Shown: in pieces, positions 1 to 9,605 of the stretch | Position numbering within the stretch: position 1 is the first letter of the stretch | Layout of the letters: the number at the start of each line of letters is the position of its first letter | NCBI GenBank assembly: GCA_022760435.1 | Contig: JALEFY010000005.1 | Location: 216,325-280,324, forward strand | Direction of reading: 5' to 3' | Source: Neomegalonema sp. | GTDB lineage: Bacteria; Pseudomonadota; Alphaproteobacteria; Rhodobacterales; Rhodobacteraceae | Length of the DNA stretch: 64,000 nt | Program-made: the position numbers and the translations under genes | Notes under the pieces: model-generated | What the model was told of the DNA's origin: nothing | Databases searched by the model: none | Seen by the model: the letters and a program-made list of their open reading frames with translations, nothing else

Positions 1-1130
1 CCAACACGGCTCACCGACAGACCGACATTCACCGCCGGGCGAACGCCCTGGTAGAACAGATCGGTTTCAAGGAAGATCTGACCATCGGTGATCGAGATCA
101 CGTTGGTCGGAATATAGGCCGAGACGTCCCCTGCCTGGGTTTCAATGATCGGCAGTGCGGTCATCGAGCCCGAGCCGTAATCTTCATTGAGCTTCGCGGC
201 ACGCTCAAGCAGGCGCGAATGCAGGAAGAAAACGTCGCCCGGATACGCTTCGCGGCCTGGCGGACGGCGCAGCAGCAGAGACATTTGGCGATAGGACACG
301 GCCTGCTTGGACAGATCGTCATAAACGATCACGGCGTGCATGCCATTGTCGCGGAAGTATTCGGCCATCGCACAACCGGCATAAGGCGCGAGATATTGCA
401 TCGGCGCCGGCTCGGACGCGGTTGCAGCAACGACGATCGAGTATTCGAGCGCGCCGGTTTCTTCGAGCTTCTTCACCAGTTGCGCCACGGTCGAGCGCTT
501 TTGACCCACAGCGACATAGACGCAGTAGAGCTTCTTGTGCTCATCATCGCCTGCGACGTCGTTGTAGTTTTTCTGGTTCAGGATGGTATCGAGCGCGATC
601 GCGGTCTTGCCGGTTTGACGGTCACCAATGATCAGCTCGCGCTGGCCGCGGCCGACCGGCACCAGGGCGTCAACCGCCTTCAGACCGGTTGCCATCGGCT
701 CATGCACCGATTTACGCGGAATGATGCCGGGGGCCTTACGGTCGGCGCGGATACGCTCAGCCGCTTCGATCGGGCCCTTGCCGTCGATCGGGTTGCCCAG
801 CGCGTCAACAACACGGCCAAGCAGGCCCTTGCCAACCGGTACGTCAACAATCGATTGCGTCCGCTTGACCGTGTCGCCTTCCTTGATGTCCCGGTCGGAA
901 CCGAAGATCACGATACCGACATTGTCGGCTTCAAGGTTCAGCGCCATCCCCATGATATTTCCGGGGAATTCCACCATTTCACCGGCTTGGACACCGTCAA
1001 GACCGTGGACACGGGCAATACCGTCACCGACCGACAGCACCCGACCGACTTCGGCCAGTTCAGCCTCTTGGCCAAAGCTCTTGATCTGGTCCTTGAGGAT
1101 CGCCGAGATTTCCGCTGGCTGGATGCTCAT
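1..1130 (-). CDS. atpA: F1F0 ATP synthase subunit alpha (partial, 3' end outside window)
   Basis: Alpha subunit of the F1 catalytic hexamer, on the cytoplasmic face of the inner membrane. The reverse-strand frame starts [16 protein letters not shown]. It contains the nucleotide-binding P-loop GDRQTGKT (reverse complement around 605-640), followed by the alpha-subunit stretches [13 protein letters not shown] and [15 protein letters not shown]. About 376 of the usual ~510 residues are present, and the C-terminal third lies beyond base 1. The start ATG (1128-1130) shares one base with the atpH stop, so the two genes are translationally coupled in the conserved atpH-atpA order. Family assignment is certain from motif content. 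Confidence 0.97.
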   Translation of the reverse strand, partial: MSIQPAEISAILKDQIKSFGQEAELAEVGRVLSVGDGIARVHGLDGVQAGEMVEFPGNIMGMALNLEADNVGIVIFGSDRDIKEGDTVKRTQSIVDVPVGKGLLGRVVDALGNPIDGKGPIEAAERIRADRKAPGIIPRKSVHEPMATGLKAVDALVPVGRGQRELIIGDRQTGKTAIALDTILNQKNYNDVAGDDEHKKLYCVYVAVGQKRSTVAQLVKKLEETGALEYSIVVAATASEPAPMQYLAPYAGCAMAEYFRDNGMHAVIVYDDLSKQAVSYRQMSLLLRRPPGREAYPGDVFFLHSRLLERAAKLNEDYGSGSMTALPIIETQAGDVSAYIPTNVISITDGQIFLETDLFYQGVRPAVNVGLSVSRV

Positions 1131-1690
1131 CAGGAGGCCTCTTTCATCGCATGTTGAAGTTTCGACAGTTTCGAGCGGACCGACGCATCGATCATCGTGC
1201 TGCCCATTTTCACTACGAGGCCGCCGATCAGATCCGGATCGACCTCGACACTCATATGAACGGTCTTGCCTGCCGACTTGGCGAGCGAAGCGCTCAATTT
1301 CTGGATTTGCCCATCGCTGAGCGGCTCGGCGGTGGTGACAAAAGCGGTGACTTCACCGCGCTTGGCCGCAGCCAGGGCGCCAAAGGCGCTGGTCATGCCC
1401 GGCAGCACGCTCAGGCGGCGTTTTTCCGCCATCAGCGCCAGGGTATTCGTGGTCAGGCTGTTGAAGCCCATCTTCTCGGCGATGCCGAGGATCGCGCCTT
1501 TGAGCTCGCCGCGGCTGGCGGATTGATCGGCCAGGGCGCGCGCAATCTCCGGCTGGTCGCTCAGCGCCGAGCCAAGCGCGGCAATATCGGCAGAAACCGC
1601 ATCCAGCGCGCCGCTTTCATCGGCCAGTTCAAACAATGCAGTGGCGTAGCGCCCCGCAACCCCTGAGACAATGTTGGCCGTGTCTGACAC
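1130..1690 (-). CDS. atpH: F1F0 ATP synthase subunit delta
   Basis: Delta subunit (OSCP homologue), which joins the F1 head to the peripheral stalk. It is 186 residues long, the usual size. The N-terminal helical stretch [16 protein letters not shown] and the C-terminal conserved pattern [25 protein letters not shown] are both diagnostic. It is the first gene of the atp operon on this strand. Its stop overlaps the atpA start by one base, and a 273-base gap separates it from priA upstream, so the operon promoter should lie in 1691-1963. Nothing unusual is seen in the protein. Confidence 0.97.
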   Translation of the reverse strand: MSDTANIVSGVAGRYATALFELADESGALDAVSADIAALGSALSDQPEIARALADQSASRGELKGAILGIAEKMGFNSLTTNTLALMAEKRRLSVLPGMTSAFGALAAAKRGEVTAFVTTAEPLSDGQIQKLSASLAKSAGKTVHMSVEVDPDLIGGLVVKMGSTMIDASVRSKLSKLQHAMKEAS

Positions 1691-1790
1691 GCTGTTCTCC
1701 CATGAAAGCCCGGTCGGGCAGGCCTAACAGATCGAGCGATGACCGCAGGACCCGAGAGCCAACTGCCCCCGATTGCCGCACGCTTCTCGC

Positions 1791-1815
1791 CCCGGGGGCA
1801 AAAAGTGCCCTCGGG
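1791..1815 (-). promoter_or_regulatory. Hairpin in the atp operon leader
   Basis: Read on the minus strand this is CCCGAGGGCA, a short CTTTT loop, then TGCCCCCGGG: ten paired positions with one mismatch. It lies about 100 bases upstream of the atpH start in the only sizeable non-coding stretch before the operon. It could be a 5' UTR structure or the end of a divergent signal. No T-tract follows, so it is not a convincing terminator. The structure is seen directly; any regulatory role is inference. Confidence 0.35.
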
Positions 1816-1963
1816 TCGCTCACTTCGCGCGGTGGAGTAGCATAGCGATTTGCAGGCGGCAATACGCTCAGCGCGACCACACACCGCCTAAAAGCGGCCT
1901 CATTGTCGCAATCGCACAAATTTCCGCAAAGTTTAGGGTGAATTTAGCGAAAGATACGATCGC

Positions 1964-4192
1964 TCAGAAAAATGTCTGCGGATCAATGTCGTAAACGACG
2001 CGCACCCCGCCGCGCTGGCGGATCCGCGCATCCCAGGCCCGGATCGCTGGCTGAACGGCGATATTCTTCGGCGCCTTGAGCAGCATGCGCACCCGGGACT
2101 TGCCGCGAATGCGGGTGATCGGTGCGGGCGCAGGTCCCAGAAGCTGGATCCCGGCTTCGCGCAAAGGCCCGCTGGCACGAGCGAATTGTTGCGCGATATC
2201 CCAGACTTTTGCCTCATCGGGGCCACTGAAAATCACGCCGACATAGCGCCCGAACGGGGGCGCGCCGACCTGCGCCCGTCCACGGCTCTCGATTTGCAGA
2301 AAACCGGTCTCGTCATTACGCACCAGCATCTGCATGACCGGCTGATCGGGGGCGACGGTCTGGAGCAGCGCCTTGCCCGGCTTTTGCGCCCGCCCGGCCC
2401 GCCCGGCCACCTGCCGAATCAACTGGAAGGTGCGCTCGGCGGCGCGAAAGTCCCCGCCTTGCAAGCCCAGATCGGCATCCACCACCCCGACCAGCGTGAG
2501 ATTGGGGAAGTTATGCCCCTTGGCCACGATCTGGGTGCCGACGATGAGATCCGCCTCCCCATTGGCAATTACAGAGATCTGCTCGCGCAACGCGGCCGCC
2601 GAGGGCGCCATATCCGAGGACAGGATCGAGAGCCGCGCCTGCGGAAACCGCGCCGCCGCCTCTTCGGCAAGCCTCTCGACCCCCGGACCACAAGCGGCGA
2701 GTTCGTCCGAGCCGCATTCGCGACATTTGGGCGGCTCTTTCTCTGTATGCCCGCACATATGGCATTGCATGATGCCGGTGAAGCGGTGGCTCACCAGCCA
2801 GGTGTCGCAATGCGGACAATTGAACCGCTCCCCGCATTTGCGGCACAAGGTCAAGGGCGCATAGCCGCGGCGGTTGAGAAACAGCAGCGCTTGCTCGCCT
2901 CGGCCAAGCGTCTGCGCAATCTCGCGCGCCAGCGTCGGGGTGATCCATTGATCCTTGTCGGGCTTGTCCGCACGGATATCGATGGCGCCGATTGTCGGCT
3001 CCACCGCCGCCCCGAATCGCACCGGCAGGTTTACATTGCGATAGCGCCCGGCCTGAGCATTGGCCCAGGTCTCCATCGACGGCGTCGCCGAAGCCAGCAC
3101 GATCGCCGCCTTGCTCAGCGAAGCCCGCAAGACCGCCATGTCGCGCCCATGATAGATCGCGCCCTCTTCCTGCTTGTAGCCGCCATCATGCTCTTCATCG
3201 ACGACGATCAAGCCCAGATCCCGAAACGGCAGGAACAGCGCCGAGCGTGCCCCGACCACCACTTGCGCCTTGCCTTGCGCGACCGCACGCCAGCAACGCC
3301 GCCTTTCGACCCCGTTGGCGGCCGAATGCCACTCCGCCGGTCGGGCGCCGAATCGGTTCTCCATCCGGCTCAGAAACGAATCAGTCAGCGCAATTTCGGG
3401 CAACAGCACCAAAGCCTGCCGCCCCTGCCGCAAACATTCCGCCACCGCTTCGAGATAGGCTTCGGTCTTGCCAGAGCCGGTCACCCCGTGCAGCAGCACC
3501 GGCTCGAAGGCATGGCGCCGCACCGCCTCCTGCAATTCTTGCGCGGCCTGCGCCTGATGCTCGTTGAGCTCGGTGCGCGGGCGATCAGGATCGAGACGGC
3601 GATAGCTCGGGTCGCGCGCCGCCAATGTCTCGCGCAATGCCCCGGCCTCGATGACGCCGCTCACCACCCCGGCCCCGACTTCGGCTGCACGGGCCAGCTC
3701 CATGCGGGTGATCGTGAAATCCTCGCGCCCATCGGCCAGATGCCTGAATATCTCGAGCACCTTTGCGCGTGCCTGCGTGGCTTTCTCGAGCACCAGGGAG
3801 CCTGCCACGACCACGCGTTTGGTCGGCGCAGGCTCGGCCAGATCCGGCGCGCGGGTCGCCAGCCGCCCCATCTCGCCGAGCGGTGTCATCGTGTAATCCG
3901 CCGCCCGCACCAGAAACTGACGCATCGGCTCCGGCATGGGCGGCAGGTCGAGCACCTGCCCGATCCGCTTGAGCTTTTTGAGCGGCACCCCGCCCTGCCC
4001 CTCGCCCCAGACGATCCCGATCACCTCGCGCCCGCCGAGCGGCACGGTGACATAACTGCCCGGCTGAACCGCCTGCGCCTCCTCCTGATCGGGCAGCAGG
4101 TAGTCGTAGGGGCCTGGCACGGGCGCACAAGGAACCACGGAAATTGTTTGCGGATTGTGATCCTCCAGCTTTTCCTCGCCGAACAGATCCAT
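1964..4192 (-). CDS. priA: Primosomal protein N' (replication restart helicase PriA)
   Basis: Superfamily 2 DNA helicase that recognises stalled forks and reloads the replisome. It has 742 residues, normal for PriA. Walker A is GVTGSGKT at about residues 236-243 and the Walker B/DEAH-like box is DEEHD. Paired zinc-binding cysteine clusters ([25 protein letters not shown]) sit in the helicase core, followed by the C-terminal helicase motifs GTQIVAKGH and QVAGRAGRA. The N-terminal 3' DNA-end binding region ([11 protein letters not shown]) is present. It is transcribed divergently from fsa with 111 bases between the starts. Start ATG at 4192. Confidence 0.97.
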   Translation of the reverse strand: MDLFGEEKLEDHNPQTISVVPCAPVPGPYDYLLPDQEEAQAVQPGSYVTVPLGGREVIGIVWGEGQGGVPLKKLKRIGQVLDLPPMPEPMRQFLVRAADYTMTPLGEMGRLATRAPDLAEPAPTKRVVVAGSLVLEKATQARAKVLEIFRHLADGREDFTITRMELARAAEVGAGVVSGVIEAGALRETLAARDPSYRRLDPDRPRTELNEHQAQAAQELQEAVRRHAFEPVLLHGVTGSGKTEAYLEAVAECLRQGRQALVLLPEIALTDSFLSRMENRFGARPAEWHSAANGVERRRCWRAVAQGKAQVVVGARSALFLPFRDLGLIVVDEEHDGGYKQEEGAIYHGRDMAVLRASLSKAAIVLASATPSMETWANAQAGRYRNVNLPVRFGAAVEPTIGAIDIRADKPDKDQWITPTLAREIAQTLGRGEQALLFLNRRGYAPLTLCRKCGERFNCPHCDTWLVSHRFTGIMQCHMCGHTEKEPPKCRECGSDELAACGPGVERLAEEAAARFPQARLSILSSDMAPSAAALREQISVIANGEADLIVGTQIVAKGHNFPNLTLVGVVDADLGLQGGDFRAAERTFQLIRQVAGRAGRAQKPGKALLQTVAPDQPVMQMLVRNDETGFLQIESRGRAQVGAPPFGRYVGVIFSGPDEAKVWDIAQQFARASGPLREAGIQLLGPAPAPITRIRGKSRVRMLLKAPKNIAVQPAIRAWDARIRQRGGVRVVYDIDPQTFF

Positions 4193-4303
4193 TACAGCGC
4201 TCCGTCATCAGTGTCGCACCGACGTAGCGAAGCCGGTCCGGTTTCGCTAGAGTGCGCGCGCAAAGACCGGCCGGGCCTTGCGCCAGGGAGAAGCGAGAGA
4301 GAC

Positions 4304-4963
4304 ATGAAATTCTTCATCGATACCGCCGAGATTGACCAGATCCGCGAGCTTGCCGATACCGGCATGGTCGACGGCGTCACCACCAACCCCTCGCTGATCG
4401 CCAAATCGGGGCGCAATTTCATCGAGGTGATTGCCGAGATCGCCGAGATTGTGCCCGGCCCGGTCAGTGCCGAGGTCACCGCCACCGATGCCGATGCCAT
4501 GATCGCCGAAGGGCGCGAGTTGGCGAAGATCGGCGACAATATCGCCGTGAAGGTGCCCCTGACCTGGGCGGGTCTGAAGACCTGCCGCGTGCTTTCCGAT
4601 GAAGGACGGATGGTCAATGTCACGCTGTGTTTCTCGGCCAATCAAGCCTTGTTGGCAGCCAAGGCCGGGGCCAGCTTCATCTCGCCCTTTATTGGCCGAC
4701 TGGATGATATCGGGCTCGATGGCATGGAGCTGATCGCCGATATTCGCGAGATCTACGATAATTACGACTTTGAAACCGAGATCCTCGCGGCCTCGATTCG
4801 CACCGTGAATCACGTTCAGCAATGTGCGCAAGTCGGCGCAGATGTGATCACGGCGCCCCCGGCAATCATTAAAAGCCTCGTCAAACACCCTTTGACCGAT
4901 AAAGGGCTCGATGCCTTCCTTGCGGATTGGGCGAAAACCGGTCAAACCATCCTCAAAGGTTGA
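4304..4963 (+). CDS. fsa: Fructose-6-phosphate aldolase / transaldolase-like protein
   Basis: Class I Schiff-base aldolase of the small transaldolase family (TalC/FSA), interconverting sugar phosphates in the cytoplasm. It has 219 residues, typical of the short subfamily. The start [10 protein letters not shown], the motif [10 protein letters not shown] and the Schiff-base lysine in [10 protein letters not shown] (K83) are visible. ATG 4304 is preceded by AGGGAGAAGCGAGAGA. The frame stays open far upstream, but that stretch is antisense to priA and has no family similarity. Sequence alone cannot separate true fructose-6-phosphate aldolase from transaldolase activity. Confidence 0.93.
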   Translation: MKFFIDTAEIDQIRELADTGMVDGVTTNPSLIAKSGRNFIEVIAEIAEIVPGPVSAEVTATDADAMIAEGRELAKIGDNIAVKVPLTWAGLKTCRVLSDEGRMVNVTLCFSANQALLAAKAGASFISPFIGRLDDIGLDGMELIADIREIYDNYDFETEILAASIRTVNHVQQCAQVGADVITAPPAIIKSLVKHPLTDKGLDAFLADWAKTGQTILKG

Positions 4964-4964
4964 G

Positions 4965-5741
4965 TTGAAGGGCCAGATCTTGGACGCCAAACGTAAACGC
5001 TCAGCAAGCTCGCGCGCCTTGTCCATCGAGGCAACGGTGCGCGAGTTTATCAGCAAGAACCCCGATTTCGTGCTCAATGATGCCGAGATGATGCGCGCCC
5101 TGCTGTCCTGCGGTCAAAAGGAAGGGCGCAATGTCGTCGATCTGCGCGGCGCGGTGATCTCGCGCCTTGAGGAACGGCTGGGCCGGCTGGCCGAAGCCCA
5201 TCGCGACATGATCGAAGCCGCCTGGGACAACATCACCGGCATGGAGCAAGTGCATCGCGCTGCGCTCGAGGCAATCGATGCCCAGACCTTTGAGCGGTTC
5301 TGCGAGATCGTCACCGAGGATTTCACCGAATTGCTCAATGTGGACTGGGTGCGGTTCTGCCTATCCAGCGCCCATGAGCTTGCGGTTGGCGATAGCGCCT
5401 TTGTCATTCTGAGCGTCGAGCAGATGGCGGCGCTGATGGCGCGGCACCGCACTCCCGGCCAGCCGCAACGCGTGCTGCTCCACGGGCATCTGGGCAGCGA
5501 TGCAGGGCTGGGAACATCCATCGCCGACCCGGCAATCTATGGCGCGGATGCGCCGCTGGTCGGCTCGGAAGCTGTGATCCGGCTCGATTTCGGGCGCCAC
5601 CTTCCCCCGGGCCTGCTGGTCTTCGGAGCGCAGGATCCCGAGCGCTTCCATGAAGAGCAGGGCAGCGAGCTCTTGAGCTTTCTTGGCGCGATTTTGGAAC
5701 GGGCCATGCGCGGCTGGCTCAGCCTCACCCCCGCATTGTGA
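4965..5741 (+). CDS. DUF484 family protein
   Basis: Member of the DUF484 family (GAF-like fold), conserved in proteobacteria directly upstream of xerC; its biochemical role is unknown. The family-typical N-terminal segment VREFISKNPDFVLNDAEMM is present, then a helical region with RLEERLGRLAEAHRDMI, then a GAF-like half with DFGRHLPPGLLVFGAQDPERF. The start is uncertain. TTG 4965 has an AAGG six bases upstream, TTG 4980 is possible, and ATG 4911 would overlap fsa by 53 bases. Its stop overlaps the xerC GTG start (GTGA), so the two are coupled. Confidence 0.85.
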   Translation: MKGQILDAKRKRSASSRALSIEATVREFISKNPDFVLNDAEMMRALLSCGQKEGRNVVDLRGAVISRLEERLGRLAEAHRDMIEAAWDNITGMEQVHRAALEAIDAQTFERFCEIVTEDFTELLNVDWVRFCLSSAHELAVGDSAFVILSVEQMAALMARHRTPGQPQRVLLHGHLGSDAGLGTSIADPAIYGADAPLVGSEAVIRLDFGRHLPPGLLVFGAQDPERFHEEQGSELLSFLGAILERAMRGWLSLTPAL

Positions 5742-6694
5742 GCGAGACGCCGCCGGGCTCGGTCTTAGCCAGCGACCTGCTCGGCCACTGGCTCGAGCAT
5801 CTGCGCGGCGCGCGCGATGTGAGCCCGCGCACGCTGGAGAGCTATGGCTTTGCCGTCCAGGATCTCATCGGCTTCTTGCGAGACTATCATGGCGACGACC
5901 CGGATCTGGCCAGGCTTGCCCAGCTCGGCGCGGTCGATCTGCGCGCATGGCTGGCCAGTCTGCCCGAGCGGCGCGGGCTCTCGAGCCGGACGATCAAGCA
6001 GCAACTTTCCGCGGTAAAGAGCTTTTATCGCTGGCTGGCCGAGAGCCGTGGCCTCGATGCCAGCGTTGTGCTCAATGCCCGAGGCCCGAAAGCCCCGCCG
6101 CGCCTGCCGCGTCCGTTGTCGGTCACTCAAGCCGAAGACATGCTGCACGCGGTGGAAGCCGAGGCGCTGGGCGATGACAGCACCCCGCCCTGGGTCGCCG
6201 CGCGTGATATCGCCGCGCTCACCCTGATGTGGGGCTGCGGCCTGCGCATTTCCGAAGTGCTCGCGATCAAAGCCGGGCAATTGCCCCTGGGTGAGAGCCT
6301 GCGGGTGATCGGCAAGGGGCGCAAGGAGCGGTTGGTGCCGGTCATCGAGCCCGCCCGCGATGCGCTCGACGCCTATGCGGCTGCACAGCCCTTTGGCCTG
6401 TCAGCCGATGAGCCGCTGTTTCGCGGCGTGCGCGGGGGGGCCTTGCAACCGGCGCTCTTGCAACGGGCGATGCGCCGGGCACGCGCGCAACTTGGCCTGC
6501 CCGACAGCGCCACGCCGCACGCCTTGCGCCACTCCTTCGCCACCCATCTGCTGGAGGCCGGGGGCGATCTGCGCGCAATCCAGCAACTGCTCGGCCATGC
6601 GCAACTGACCACGACGCAGGTCTATACCGGGGTCAATGAGCAGCATCTGATGGCAGCCTATCGCGCCGCCCATCCGCATGCGAAAAAGGACTGA
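5738..6694 (+). CDS. xerC: Tyrosine recombinase XerC
   Basis: Site-specific tyrosine recombinase that with XerD resolves chromosome dimers at dif. It has 318 residues, typical. The N-terminal SAM-like domain covers about 14-105 and the catalytic domain about 128-310. All catalytic residues can be placed: R170 (GCGLRISE), K193 (GKGRKER), H261 and R264 (HALRH), H287 (LLGHA) and nucleophile Y296 (TQVYTGV). The GTG start at 5738 overlaps the DUF484 stop by four bases. XerC is preferred over XerD because of the DUF484 neighbour. Confidence 0.94.
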   Translation: MSETPPGSVLASDLLGHWLEHLRGARDVSPRTLESYGFAVQDLIGFLRDYHGDDPDLARLAQLGAVDLRAWLASLPERRGLSSRTIKQQLSAVKSFYRWLAESRGLDASVVLNARGPKAPPRLPRPLSVTQAEDMLHAVEAEALGDDSTPPWVAARDIAALTLMWGCGLRISEVLAIKAGQLPLGESLRVIGKGRKERLVPVIEPARDALDAYAAAQPFGLSADEPLFRGVRGGALQPALLQRAMRRARAQLGLPDSATPHALRHSFATHLLEAGGDLRAIQQLLGHAQLTTTQVYTGVNEQHLMAAYRAAHPHAKKD

Positions 6695-6714
6695 ACAGCG
6701 CCGATAACAGCGAA

Positions 6715-6740
6715 GGAGCACCGGGCGGGCCCGATGCTCC
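6715..6740. terminator. Terminator-like hairpin between convergent xerC and lpd
   Basis: GGAGCACCGGGC faces GCCCGATGCTCC with one C-A mismatch and a very short loop. It sits between the xerC stop (6694) and the lpd stop (6750), two genes that converge here, so it may act in both directions. The downstream T content is modest on either strand (TGGTCTTG and TTCGCTGTTATC), which lowers confidence in intrinsic termination. Confidence 0.6.
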
Positions 6741-6749
6741 TGGTCTTGA

Positions 6750-8156
6750 TCAGGCGTGGATCGCCGCGCCATTGGCGGCGGCCAGGGCCGCCTCGCGCAC
6801 CGCTTCGGAGAAGGTCGGGTGCGCATGGCAGGTGCGGGCGATATCCTCGGACGCCGCGCCGAACTCCATCGCCACACAGATCTCGTGGATCAGATCGCCA
6901 GCCGCCGGGCCGATGATATGCGCGCCGAGCACCCGGTCGGTGTCCTTGTCGCAGAGCAGCTTGACGAAGCCCTCGGAGGCGAAGTTAGCCTTGGCGCGGC
7001 CATTGCCCATGAACGGGAATTTGCCGACCTTGTAGGCCTGCCCGCGCGCCTTGAGCTGCTCCTCGGTCTCGCCGACATTGGCGACTTCCGGCGTGGTGTA
7101 GATCACGCCCGGGATCACCCCGTAATTGACGTGGCCATGCTGGCCAGCAATGCTCTCGGCGACCGCTACACCCTCTTCCTCGGCCTTGTGCGCGAGCATC
7201 GGACCGGCAATCACATCACCGATCGCCCAGATGCCTTCGACATTGGTCTTCCAGCCATTGGTTTCGATGACGCCGCGATCGGTGACCTTGATCCCAACCT
7301 CTTCGAGGCCCAGACCGGTGGTGTAAGGCCGACGCCCGGTCGCCACCAGGACCACATCGGCATCGATGCTGTGCTCGCTGTCATCCTTTTTCAGCTTGTA
7401 GCCGATCTTGACGCCCTTCTTGCCGGCCTCGACCGACTGCACCGCTGCGCCCAGAGTGAAGGTCATGCCCTGTTTGGCGAGGATCTTCTGGAACTGCTTG
7501 GCAATCTCGCCATCCATGCCCGGGGTGATCGCATCCATGTATTCAAGCACGGTGACTTCGGCGCCCAAACGGCCCCAGACCGAGCCGAGCTCGAGCCCGA
7601 TCACGCCAGCGCCGATGACCACCATCTTGCCCGGCACCTTTTCGAGCGCCAGCGCGCCGGTGCTGTCGACGATCTGCTTCTGATCGACCTTGGCGAAGGG
7701 CAGTTCCGACGGCTCGGAACCGGTGGCGATCACGATATTCTTGGTCTCGAGGGTCTGATTGCCACCATCGAGCAGCGCGACCTCGACCTTGCCCTTGCCT
7801 GCGATCTTGCCCCAGCCCTTGACGTAAGTGACCTTGTTCTTCTTGAACAGGAACTCGATGCCTTGGGTATTGCCGTCGATTACGCTCTGCTTGTAGGCGT
7901 GCATCTTGGTGATATCGACCGAGACATCCTTGGCGATGATGCCCATATCGGCAAAATGGGTGTTGGCCTCGTTCACGAGTTCCGAGCTGTGCAGCAGGGC
8001 CTTCGAGGGGATGCAGCCGACATTGAGGCAGGTGCCGCCCAGCGCGCCGCGCCCTTCGACGCAAGCCACTTTCAACCCGAGCTGCGCCGCGCGAATGGCG
8101 CATACATAGCCGCCGGGGCCACCGCCGATGACCACGACATCAAAATTGTCCGACAT
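6750..8156 (-). CDS. lpd: Dihydrolipoyl dehydrogenase (E3)
   Basis: FAD-dependent E3 component that reoxidises the dihydrolipoyl arm of 2-oxoacid dehydrogenases with NAD+. It has 468 residues. It shows the N-terminal FAD motif VVIGGGPGG, the redox-active disulfide in [13 protein letters not shown], an NAD-binding [18 protein letters not shown] and the dimer-interface catalytic HAHPTFSE near the C-terminus. ATG 8156 has GGGAG upstream; the open frame continues 55 codons further but without family similarity. It follows sucA and sucB on the same strand, so it probably serves the 2-oxoglutarate dehydrogenase complex. Confidence 0.96.
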   Translation of the reverse strand: MSDNFDVVVIGGGPGGYVCAIRAAQLGLKVACVEGRGALGGTCLNVGCIPSKALLHSSELVNEANTHFADMGIIAKDVSVDITKMHAYKQSVIDGNTQGIEFLFKKNKVTYVKGWGKIAGKGKVEVALLDGGNQTLETKNIVIATGSEPSELPFAKVDQKQIVDSTGALALEKVPGKMVVIGAGVIGLELGSVWGRLGAEVTVLEYMDAITPGMDGEIAKQFQKILAKQGMTFTLGAAVQSVEAGKKGVKIGYKLKKDDSEHSIDADVVLVATGRRPYTTGLGLEEVGIKVTDRGVIETNGWKTNVEGIWAIGDVIAGPMLAHKAEEEGVAVAESIAGQHGHVNYGVIPGVIYTTPEVANVGETEEQLKARGQAYKVGKFPFMGNGRAKANFASEGFVKLLCDKDTDRVLGAHIIGPAAGDLIHEICVAMEFGAASEDIARTCHAHPTFSEAVREAALAAANGAAIHA

Positions 8157-8304
8157 GAGTGTTCTCCCTTGAACGAGCGACGCTGCCTTGCGCGATCTGC
8201 CGCTCTGTGGTCCGGGCGCCGCCGAGCGTGACGCACCCCATGTGCTGCCCGGCAAAACTGCCTCCAAAGAAAAGACCCCGCAACCCGAGGATGCGAGGTC
8301 GGCT

Positions 8305-8354
8305 GGTCTGCCCTTTTGCACGCGTGCAAAGAGCGCGGCGCAACAGGGCAGACC
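8305..8354. repeat. Nested inverted repeat with a 16-base perfect palindrome
   Basis: The outer arms GGTCTGCCC (8305-8313) and GGGCAGACC (8346-8354) are exact inverse complements. Between them lies the perfect palindrome TTTGCACGCGTGCAAA (8315-8330). The whole structure sits in the 208-base gap between sucB and lpd, about 150 bases before the lpd start. It could be an operator for a dimeric regulator, an mRNA processing or stability hairpin, or a partial terminator after sucB. Only the symmetry is seen directly; no regulator is identified. Confidence 0.55.
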
Positions 8355-8364
8355 GCCGCTTGTC

Positions 8365-9582
8365 TTACAGATCCATCAGCAGACGGCGCGGATCTTCCAG
8401 CGCTTCCTTGACCCGCACCAGGAAGGTCACGGCGCCAGCGCCATCGACGATCCGGTGGTCATAGGACAGTGCCAGATACATCATCGGCCGCGCGACGATC
8501 TGACCGTTCACGACCATCGGGCGCTCCTGGATCTTGTGCATCCCGAGGATCCCCGATTGCGGGGGGTTCAGGATCGGCGAGCTCATCAGCGAGCCATAGA
8601 CGCCGCCATTCGAGATGGTGAAGGTGCCGCCCTGCATATCCGCGACCGAGAGTTTGCCGTCACGAGCGCGCTTGCCCAGATCGGCGATGGTCTTCTCGAT
8701 CTGCGCAAAGCTGAGCATGTTAGCATCGCGCACGATCGGAACCACCAGACCGTTCGGGGTGCCGACGGCGACGCCCATGTGGTAGTAATCCTTGTAGATC
8801 ACGTCGGTGCCGTCGATCTCGGCATTGACTTCCGGCACTTCATGCAGGGCATGCACGCATGCCTTGACGAAGAACGACATGAAGCCAAGCTTGGTGCCGT
8901 GCTTTTTCTCGAACTGGTCTTTGTACTCTTTACGCAGTTCCATGATCGCGCCCATATCCACCTCGTTATAGGTGGTGAGCATCGCCGCGGTATTCTGGCT
9001 ATCCTTGAGGCGCTTGGCGATCGTCTGACGCAGCTTGGTCATCCGCACGCGTTTTTCGCGGCTCGCATCATCCGCAGCGATCGGCGCGCGCGGCGTCTGA
9101 GCGGCAACCGGCTGCGCCGAGACGCCACCGGCAAGCGCGGCCTGCACATCGCCCTTCATGACCCGGCCATCACGACCCGAGCCCGAAACCTGATCGCGGC
9201 TCAGGTTGTTCTCGGCCATCATCTTCTCAGCCGAAGGCGCGTCCTTCACATCGCTGCGCGAACCGCCAGCGGGCGCGGAGGCGGCAGCCGCAGCCGGGGC
9301 CGCCTCTGCCTTGGCTTCCTTCTTCGCAGGCGCGGTCGCCTCGCCACCCTCAACCACAGTGGCCAGCAGAGCATCGAGCTCGACCGTCTCGCCTTCCTTG
9401 GCAACGATCTCCTCAAGCACACCGGCGACGGGCGACGGGACCTCGACGGTCACCTTGTCGGTTTCCAGCTCGCAGAGCATCTCATCAACCGCGACAGCCT
9501 CTCCAGGCTGCTTGAACCAGGTGGCGACGGTGGCTTCCGTCACCGATTCGCCCAGGGTTGGGACCCGAACTTCCGTGGCCAT
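8365..9582 (-). CDS. sucB: Dihydrolipoyllysine-residue succinyltransferase (E2 of 2-oxoglutarate dehydrogenase)
   Basis: E2 core of the 2-oxoglutarate dehydrogenase complex, which passes the succinyl group from lipoate to CoA. It has 405 residues. One lipoyl domain (residues 1-75) carries the lipoylated lysine in ETDKVTVEV (K43). An Ala/Pro/Glu-rich linker of about 80-112 follows, then a peripheral subunit-binding domain (about 115-147, [12 protein letters not shown]). The catalytic domain ends with the active-site motif SYDHRIVDG. It lies 23 bases downstream of sucA on the same strand, consistent with co-transcription. Confidence 0.97.
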   Translation of the reverse strand: MATEVRVPTLGESVTEATVATWFKQPGEAVAVDEMLCELETDKVTVEVPSPVAGVLEEIVAKEGETVELDALLATVVEGGEATAPAKKEAKAEAAPAAAAASAPAGGSRSDVKDAPSAEKMMAENNLSRDQVSGSGRDGRVMKGDVQAALAGGVSAQPVAAQTPRAPIAADDASREKRVRMTKLRQTIAKRLKDSQNTAAMLTTYNEVDMGAIMELRKEYKDQFEKKHGTKLGFMSFFVKACVHALHEVPEVNAEIDGTDVIYKDYYHMGVAVGTPNGLVVPIVRDANMLSFAQIEKTIADLGKRARDGKLSVADMQGGTFTISNGGVYGSLMSSPILNPPQSGILGMHKIQERPMVVNGQIVARPMMYLALSYDHRIVDGAGAVTFLVRVKEALEDPRRLLMDL

Positions 9583-9605
9583 ATCTCAAAACTCCCTATC
9601 GGACC

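Noticed and set aside
5738..6694. xerC as a possible phage or integron integrase
   Set aside because: The DUF484 partner, the overlap with it, and the standard length and motifs fit the housekeeping XerC.
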